NCBI RefSeq assembly: GCF_011617705.1
Contig: NZ_CP050154.1
Span: forward strand, 4,092,001-4,156,000
Source: Brevibacterium limosum
Lineage (GTDB): Bacteria; Actinomycetota; Actinomycetes; Actinomycetales; Brevibacteriaceae
Length of the DNA stretch: 64,000 bases
Direction: 5' to 3'
Below are positions 63,445 to 64,000 of the stretch, one piece after another. Each line of letters opens with the position of its first letter. The first letter of the stretch is position 1. The notes under the pieces are model-generated. The model worked only from the letters and a program-made list of their open reading frames with translations, did not search any database and was not told where the DNA came from. The translations under genes and the position numbers were made by a program.

Positions 63445-64000
63445 TCAGTCGAAGCGACGGGAGGAGCCGATGACGTCGCCGGCCTTCCAATCCGCCCAAC
63501 CGGGCTGATCGATCATGAACGATTCGATCGTATCCCTGTCCGCCCGCAGCTGCGGGTCGTGCTTGAGGTAGAACTTCGTCTCGCGGGCGATGAGTCCGGA
63601 GAGGATGAGGATGCCGAGCAGGTTCGGCAGCGCCATGAGCCCGTTCATCACGTCGGAGAAGTTCCAGACCGGTTCGAGTTCGGTCGTGCAGCCGATGAAG
63701 ACGACGAGGGAGAAGAAGATCCGGAACGGCAGCACTCCCCGCCGGCCGACGAGACGTTCGACGTTGCGGTCGCCGTAATAGGACCAGCCGAGCAGCGTGG
63801 AGAACGCGAAGAGGACGATGCCGATGGTGACCACCCAGTGGCCCCACTGTCCGGGCAGTCCGTGCGAGAACGCCTCGCCGGTCATGAGCGCCGCGCTGAT
63901 CTGCTCGCCGGTCTCCGGGTCGACCTCGTCCCAGGTGCCGGTGGCGATGATGGTCAGTCCGGTGAAGCTGACGACGATGATCGTGTCGATGAAGGTCTGC
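63445..64000 (-). CDS. Alanine/glycine:cation symporter (AGCS), C-terminal part
   Basis: The visible residues QTFIDTIIVVSFTGLTIIAT, LLGWSYYGDRNVERLVGRRG, FSLVVFIGCTTELEPVWNFSDVMN and ALPNLLGILILSGLIARETK match sodium:alanine symporters, and the gene continues past base 64000. Imports alanine or glycine. The C-terminal tail (YLKHDPQLRADRDTIESF) is cytosolic. Confidence 0.88.
   Translation of the reverse strand, partial: QTFIDTIIVVSFTGLTIIATGTWDEVDPETGEQISAALMTGEAFSHGLPGQWGHWVVTIGIVLFAFSTLLGWSYYGDRNVERLVGRRGVLPFRIFFSLVVFIGCTTELEPVWNFSDVMNGLMALPNLLGILILSGLIARETKFYLKHDPQLRADRDTIESFMIDQPGWADWKAGDVIGSSRRFD

Overview
The window is dense, high-G+C bacterial DNA. Short gaps, ATGA/TGATG overlaps, GTG and TTG starts and frequent TetR, GntR and IclR regulators point to an actinomycete. 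The catabolic repertoire (heterotetrameric sarcosine oxidase, MctC-type symporter, a DtxR/IdeR-like iron box) fits Micrococcales; Brevibacterium is my best guess, from gene style only.

Region by region: 0-4.5 kb is a glycerol-3-phosphate/lipid cluster (partial TetR, glpD, AGPS-like flavoprotein, lipid kinase). 4.6-14.7 kb is mixed: paaZ with a PaaR-like operator, small membrane-associated genes, an MHS-family transporter, a serine/threonine dehydratase, an ABC ATPase, and an IclR/Ldh/decayed dapA group. 14.8-26.6 kb is a long minus-strand operon, glyA-soxB-soxD-soxA-soxG-sdaA-purU-gntR, with a divergent GntR regulator and a YkvI-like transporter. 26.7-33.5 kb is a creatinine module (IclR, creatinase, PucR regulator, small ORF, BCCT transporter, creatininase), visibly poorer in G+C in its right half. 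Together these two regions encode creatinine -> creatine -> sarcosine + urea -> glycine and 5,10-methylene-THF -> serine -> pyruvate, with PurU on the one-carbon side.

33.6-37.9 kb holds etfB-etfA followed after one base by a very unusual cytochrome b with a long Ala/Pro-rich N-terminus carrying four copies of a PWPP motif. 38-44 kb has an AsnC regulator, an iron-siderophore binding lipoprotein, a siderophore-interacting protein fused to a methyltransferase-like domain but broken by a six-G frameshift behind an iron box, and a large protein I cannot identify. 44-51.5 kb has a TetR/membrane-protein pair with a perfect 18-bp operator, a branched-chain/pyruvate-type E1alpha-E1beta-E2 operon and a DUF3311-MctC monocarboxylate transporter pair.

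51.5-53.5 kb is an ABC-F gene behind an apparently leaderless 14-codon leader peptide and competing hairpins, which looks like ribosome-mediated attenuation. 53.6-60.6 kb is an acyl-CoA dehydrogenase/ketosynthase/acyl-CoA ligase operon divergent from TetR-DUF6204-MarR-like genes, then an MFS exporter. The window ends with a DUF402 protein, a succinate-semialdehyde dehydrogenase and a partial alanine/sodium symporter. Several gene 3' ends carry long, nested perfect hairpins. No rRNA, tRNA, CRISPR array, intact insertion sequence or prophage was seen.
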